DNA of 28,284 nt from Methanobacterium sp. (GTDB lineage Archaea; Methanobacteriota; Methanobacteria; Methanobacteriales; Methanobacteriaceae): NCBI GenBank assembly GCA_039666455.1, contig JAVSLW010000032.1, forward strand, positions 1 to 28,284. Direction: 5' to 3'. Shown piece after piece: positions 25,483-28,284 of the stretch. The notes beneath the pieces are model-generated. The model did not search any database, was not told the DNA's origin, and saw only the letters and a list, made by a program, of their open reading frames with translations. Numbering within the stretch: position 1 is the first letter of the stretch; each line of letters opens with the position of its first letter. The translations under genes and the position numbers were made by a program.

Positions 25483-26451
25483 TTAGTCACTGGTTATAAG
25501 CATTAATACCCTTTTAGATATAGTATCTGCCCTTTCCGTACTCATTATGGGATATAAGGGCTTAATATTATCTATTAATGTTACTCTACTCTCTGAAAGA
25601 TACCGAGCAGGCTCATTTATCCCTCTAAACTCGTGCGATGAGAAATCATCATCATGTGCTCTTGGTAAATAAGATCGATCTGTTAATATTACATCGGGAG
25701 ACACGTTAACATAGATTATTCCTCTTAAATCCCGGGCATATTCATATAAATACCCTTTATCTGCTTTTCCATTTGTTTCAGGGCCACTAATACCATCAGT
25801 TAGGTCTTTTATGGTCCCTGCACAATTATAGTTGATTATAACAATAGCACTGTCTTTTGGAGCATTTTTCACTGATCTTGGTACCTGGTTGGGATTAGGG
25901 GCGTTGTGATCTATTATAACATTGATCCCATTCTTCTTTAAATTAGAAGCTACTCTTTTTAAGAATCTCATGTCAGCATTTTTGCTAATTACGTTATCTG
26001 ATGTTAAATAAACTGTTTTTGTACCGTTTAAATTCCATGCTGTCCCTGAAGGATCATTTGATTTGTTTAAGCTATAAGTAGTAACATTTTCTGTAACATT
26101 ATCTGGCGCAGCCTGAACAGCTTTATGATGGTTATTATTATCAGATACATTTTTATCCTTAAAAATTCCAGAATCATCATCTTTCATTTTTGAGTATAGA
26201 TATTTGAAATCAAAGCCAACAAAAATCTTTGATTTTTGTTGCGCCAAATCGAAGATTTGACAGATTTCAGATGTTTCATCTATTGCTTCCATATACGGGA
26301 AGTTTTTATTATATTGTAAATTAGAGTTTAAACTATGATTTGTTTCATTTACTGACGTGTTTAATGCTATGCTCCCTCCAATTGTAGTTATTAAAAAAAT
26401 TACAACTGGAAGAAGCAGTAGCAAATGCTTGTCATCATCATCTTCTATCAT
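25483..26451 (-). CDS. Predicted surface protein, membrane-anchored, methanobacterial cell-wall-associated C-terminal domain
   Basis: A 322-residue protein. An acidic start (MIEDDDDKH) precedes one membrane segment (about residues 9-30). An Asn/Ser-rich linker follows, with many N-x-S/T sites (NTSVNETNHS, NVTENVTT), as expected outside an archaeal cell. From about residue 145 a compact domain begins (KTVYLTSDNVI, KNGINVIIDH, DSAIVIINYNCAG, YLPRAHDDDF, INEPARYLSE). As I recall it, this resembles the C-terminal domain following pseudomurein-binding or Ig-like repeats in Methanobacteriales surface proteins. No such repeats are present here. GGAGGATGT precedes ATG 26451. Residues about 64-79 are encoded by two palindromes. 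Confidence 0.6.
   Translation of the reverse strand: MIEDDDDKHLLLLLPVVIFLITTIGGSIALNTSVNETNHSLNSNLQYNKNFPYMEAIDETSEICQIFDLAQQKSKIFVGFDFKYLYSKMKDDDSGIFKDKNVSDNNNHHKAVQAAPDNVTENVTTYSLNKSNDPSGTAWNLNGTKTVYLTSDNVISKNADMRFLKRVASNLKKNGINVIIDHNAPNPNQVPRSVKNAPKDSAIVIINYNCAGTIKDLTDGISGPETNGKADKGYLYEYARDLRGIIYVNVSPDVILTDRSYLPRAHDDDFSSHEFRGINEPARYLSESRVTLIDNIKPLYPIMSTERADTISKRVLMLITSD
26217..26259. repeat. Two adjacent palindromes inside the surface-protein gene
   Basis: CAACAAAAATC-ttt-GATTTTTGTTG (26217-26241) is a perfect 11-bp stem. CAAATC-gaa-GATTTG (26245-26259) is a perfect 6-bp stem, three bases later. Both share the core AATC-NNN-GATT. The layout resembles an intergenic REP-like element, but here it is read as protein. 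Confidence 0.8.
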
Positions 26452-26492
26452 CCTTTTACATCCTCCTGAAAAAAACTGTTATCTAATTTTTG

Positions 26493-26523
26493 TTAAGTAT
26501 TAACCCTTCTTATTAATACTTAA
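26493..26523 (-). promoter_or_regulatory. Perfect 11-bp inverted repeat at the predicted start of the surface-protein gene
   Basis: TTAAGTATTAA and TTAATACTTAA are separated by nine bases (26504-26512). The predicted minus-strand start lies near 26524, so the repeat is at the start site: an operator or a leader hairpin. Confidence 0.5.
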
Positions 26524-26545
26524 TTGTAATATTTTGCACAAACAA

Positions 26546-26558
26546 GCATATAAATTTA
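26546..26558 (-). promoter_or_regulatory. TATA box for the surface-protein gene
   Basis: On the minus strand AAATTTATATGC gives a start near 26524 and a leader of about 70 nt before ATG 26451. Confidence 0.4.
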
Positions 26559-26877
26559 TCTACTTAGTTGCGCTCCATTAAGTTTATAAGGGATAATTTC
26601 GGACTTAAATTCAAAAATAAACCTTAATATATCGAATTTAAAAAGAGGAAAATTAGCCTTTTATTCTATTATTCAAATTGTAACAACTAAATTTAAAACA
26701 AAATAAGGGCCATCACCCATTTTAAATAAACTCAATTATTTGTTGGTAAACGTCGTAATAAAGCATTTTAATGGATTATAAAGTTTTCGAAATTATAAAT
26801 ATAATTCTCAATATTTGATTACAGAATTTTTTTAAAAATTTAAAAAAATAATATTTTATTACATTTTAAGAAATTTA

Positions 26878-26935
26878 AAAATAGAATATTTCAAAATTTA
26901 GAAAAAATAAGGATAAAAAAAGAAAAAATAGAATA
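26878..26935 (-). terminator. T-rich terminator region of mch
   Basis: Reading in the mch direction, three or more T-runs (five to seven T each) follow within 60 bp of the stop codon. Clustered T-tracts are the usual archaeal terminator. Confidence 0.5.
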
Positions 26936-26937
26936 TA

Positions 26938-27900
26938 TTACAAACCAAATGATTTCATAAGAAGCTCAGTGTTTACATATCCTTCTCTAAATACTTTTCC
27001 AGTCCTTAAATCATTAATAACAACTTCAGCAGGTGCAAACATTCCTTTATCAATTTTGTAAAAATCATATTCCGCTTCTTTGAACACGTCGTAGAATGGT
27101 TTTCCATAACCTGCAGATGCAGATGATGGTAACTGTTCAGCTAAAGCCTTTAAATCGTCTCCTTCTTCAGATTGGATGTAGTAATAAGTCCTACCTCCGA
27201 ATAAAACAGCATCATTTGTTTTACCCATTGCTTTAAGTCCGTCAGGGTCAACAGGAGCTATTGGAGCAATTCCTGCCGCAAACTTAACTTTTTTAACGTC
27301 AAAGTGGAGTGCTTCAAGCATCTTGTAGGTACCATTTTCCACAACTCTCCCTGCTATTTGAATTGAACCAACAATGGATGATGTTGGAGCAACAAGAACA
27401 GTAACGTTTTCTGGTAAGACACCGCATTCTTTTGCAATAGTATCGGTAACGTCAGCACCAGGTAATTTGTCAGCTTCAAGTGTAAGGATTGCAACATCTG
27501 CCTCATCTTTATACCCGATCTCTTTATATGTTTCAGCTGGTTTTAAAGCTAATGCTCTTGCCGGACCAGAACCAAGGGCAAAGAAATCCCCAACACTTAC
27601 AGACCAGCCTGCTTTTTGCGCTCCAAGTGTTGATATTGCCGGAGAATCAGTTTTAATCTTAACAGAGGGTAATGCAAACTTTTCTGAGAGGTCGCCAGGG
27701 ATTGAAATTCCAACTTCAGCGAGCCCTCCAAGACATACCTTGGTGTAAAGTTCACCTGCTTTTAAGCTTCCAGACACGTTTACACCAGCATCGATTACTG
27801 TTGAACCATTTTCAAGTTTTTCAACCATTAAATTTAATTCGGCTGAGTTTTCTATCATTAAGTCTACTGTTTTTTTGGCTTCTAAATTGATACTTACCAT
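26938..27900 (-). CDS. mch: Methenyl-tetrahydromethanopterin cyclohydrolase
   Basis: Mch hydrolyses or forms methenyl-H4MPT, interconverting it with formyl-H4MPT, in the second C1 step of CO2 reduction to methane in the cytoplasm. The 320-residue length is the family norm. Recognisable blocks are NGSTVIDAGVNVSGSLKAG, CLGGLAEVGI, SPAISTLGAQKAGWSV, FFALGSGPARAL, PTSSIVGSIQIAGR and GMFAPAEVVINDLRTG. GAGGTGA sits before ATG 27900. The leader contains a hairpin at 27930-27951. The gene is downstream of glyS, 214 bp away on the same strand, and probably has its own promoter (28024-28034 or 28065-28080). Confidence 0.97.
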   Translation of the reverse strand: MVSINLEAKKTVDLMIENSAELNLMVEKLENGSTVIDAGVNVSGSLKAGELYTKVCLGGLAEVGISIPGDLSEKFALPSVKIKTDSPAISTLGAQKAGWSVSVGDFFALGSGPARALALKPAETYKEIGYKDEADVAILTLEADKLPGADVTDTIAKECGVLPENVTVLVAPTSSIVGSIQIAGRVVENGTYKMLEALHFDVKKVKFAAGIAPIAPVDPDGLKAMGKTNDAVLFGGRTYYYIQSEEGDDLKALAEQLPSSASAGYGKPFYDVFKEAEYDFYKIDKGMFAPAEVVINDLRTGKVFREGYVNTELLMKSFGL

Positions 27901-27929
27901 TATTTCACCTCAAAAATCATTTAAAATCT

Positions 27930-27951
27930 TTCAAAACCGGTGGTTTTTGAA
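27930..27951 (-). repeat. Hairpin in the mch leader
   Basis: TTCAAAACC and GGTTTTTGAA pair across a 3-nt loop with one bulged base, about 30 bp before the mch start. It may be a leader structure, or the end of a glyS transcript. No long T-run follows it. Confidence 0.4.
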
Positions 27952-28114
27952 GGATTCACAAATTTCTCACATCTTCGAATCTGTGCATTTTTCAACCTGA
28001 AATAATCTTTCTTAGATACGATCATTATATGGGGTTTAAGATTTATCTCTTAATTAATTTACTATTTAATTTTTTATACAATGTGCGAAAAATCATGTAA
28101 ATTTGAAAAATTAA

Positions 28115-28284
28115 TTATTCTATATCTTCAAATTTAACCCTGAATTTTATAAGGTCTTCTATGATTGCACTGATATTTGAAATAGGGATTCTTTTTTGCT
28201 TAAGGGTATCTCTGTTTCTTATGGTTACTTTATTATCTTCCAGAGAATCATGATCAACGGTTAATGCAAAAGGAACTCCAATTT
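28115..28284 (-). CDS. glyS: Glycyl-tRNA synthetase, C-terminal end (5' part outside window)
   Basis: A minus-strand frame is open from the window edge to TAA at 28115-28117, giving 55 or so C-terminal residues. It reads IGVPFALTVDHDSLEDNKVT then IRNRDTLKQKRIPIS. This is the end of the anticodon-binding domain of archaeal/eukaryotic-type GlyRS (the G-x-PFA-x-TVD and VT-x-RDRD pattern). The catalytic part lies beyond the window. Confidence 0.85.
   Translation of the reverse strand, partial: IGVPFALTVDHDSLEDNKVTIRNRDTLKQKRIPISNISAIIEDLIKFRVKFEDIE

Larger units (their letters stand above)
26452..26937. other. 486-bp gene-free AT-rich gap between mch and the surface-protein gene
   Basis: No gene seen. 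The right end holds the T-rich terminator of mch. The left end holds the promoter, inverted repeat and ribosome site of the surface-protein gene. The middle (26580-26870) is AT-rich with many A and T runs and no recognisable element. Confidence 0.5.

Noticed and set aside
26428..26448. DDDDK sequence as a protease processing site
   Set aside because: It precedes the membrane segment at the very N-terminus and is best explained as a charged cytoplasmic flank.
26580..26870. AT-rich stretch as a replication origin
   Set aside because: No origin-recognition-box repeats and no cdc6/orc1 gene nearby; the base composition alone is typical of gaps in this genome.

Overview
This window looks like the chromosome of a hydrogenotrophic methanogenic archaeon of the order Methanobacteriales, probably Methanobacterium or a close relative. 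Four things support this. It carries methenyl-tetrahydromethanopterin cyclohydrolase (mch). It carries an acetyl-CoA decarbonylase/synthase cluster (cdhC-cooC-cdhD-cdhE). It encodes the archaeal homocysteine-synthesis pair (DUF39/HcyBio plus NIL-ferredoxin). It also encodes a surface protein whose C-terminal domain resembles those found with pseudomurein-binding repeats. The DNA is AT-rich, promoters are archaeal TATA boxes, and ribosome sites are of the GGAGG/GGTGA type.

Layout. Positions 1-5141 (+): the 3' part of ileS, then purL and a small CTP-dependent polyprenol/lipid-kinase-like membrane protein. Positions 5158-8642: a membrane-anchored M14-like metallohydrolase on the minus strand, divergent from an uncharacterised polytopic protein with a possible C-terminal frameshift, then a TctA/DUF112-type permease. 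Positions 8776-13523 (-): the ACDS operon (beta subunit, nickel-insertion ATPase, delta and gamma corrinoid protein subunits) without cdhA or cdhB. Positions 13974-15736 (+): an ECF nickel/cobalt importer (CbiM, a PDGLE/CbiN-type subunit, CbiQ) without its ATPase. It is head-to-head with the ACDS operon across a 450-bp control region.

Positions 15739-18618 (-): a type IV pilus-type secretion ATPase and its membrane platform protein. Positions 18676-21279 (+): a cysteine-rich SAM methyltransferase-like protein, a degenerate GIY-YIG-like protein, a two-CBS protein and an Hsp20. Two unexplained protein-like scraps lie between these genes. Positions 21334-23286 (-): AMMECR1 and TldD. Positions 23452-25388 (+): the homocysteine pair. 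Positions 25483-28284 (-): the surface protein, mch, and the 3' end of glyS.

How the genes fit together. The clearest functional block is 8.8-15.7 kb. ACDS needs nickel (A-cluster), cobalt (corrinoid) and Fe-S clusters. It sits with its own nickel-insertion ATPase and beside a Ni/Co uptake system, so metal supply and the carbon-fixation enzyme are encoded back to back. Much of the rest is core metabolism (ileS, purL, mch, glyS, HcyBio). The less ordinary material is at 5.1-7.4 kb, 19.7-20.8 kb and 25.4-26.9 kb. No tRNA, rRNA, CRISPR array, transposase or prophage gene was seen.
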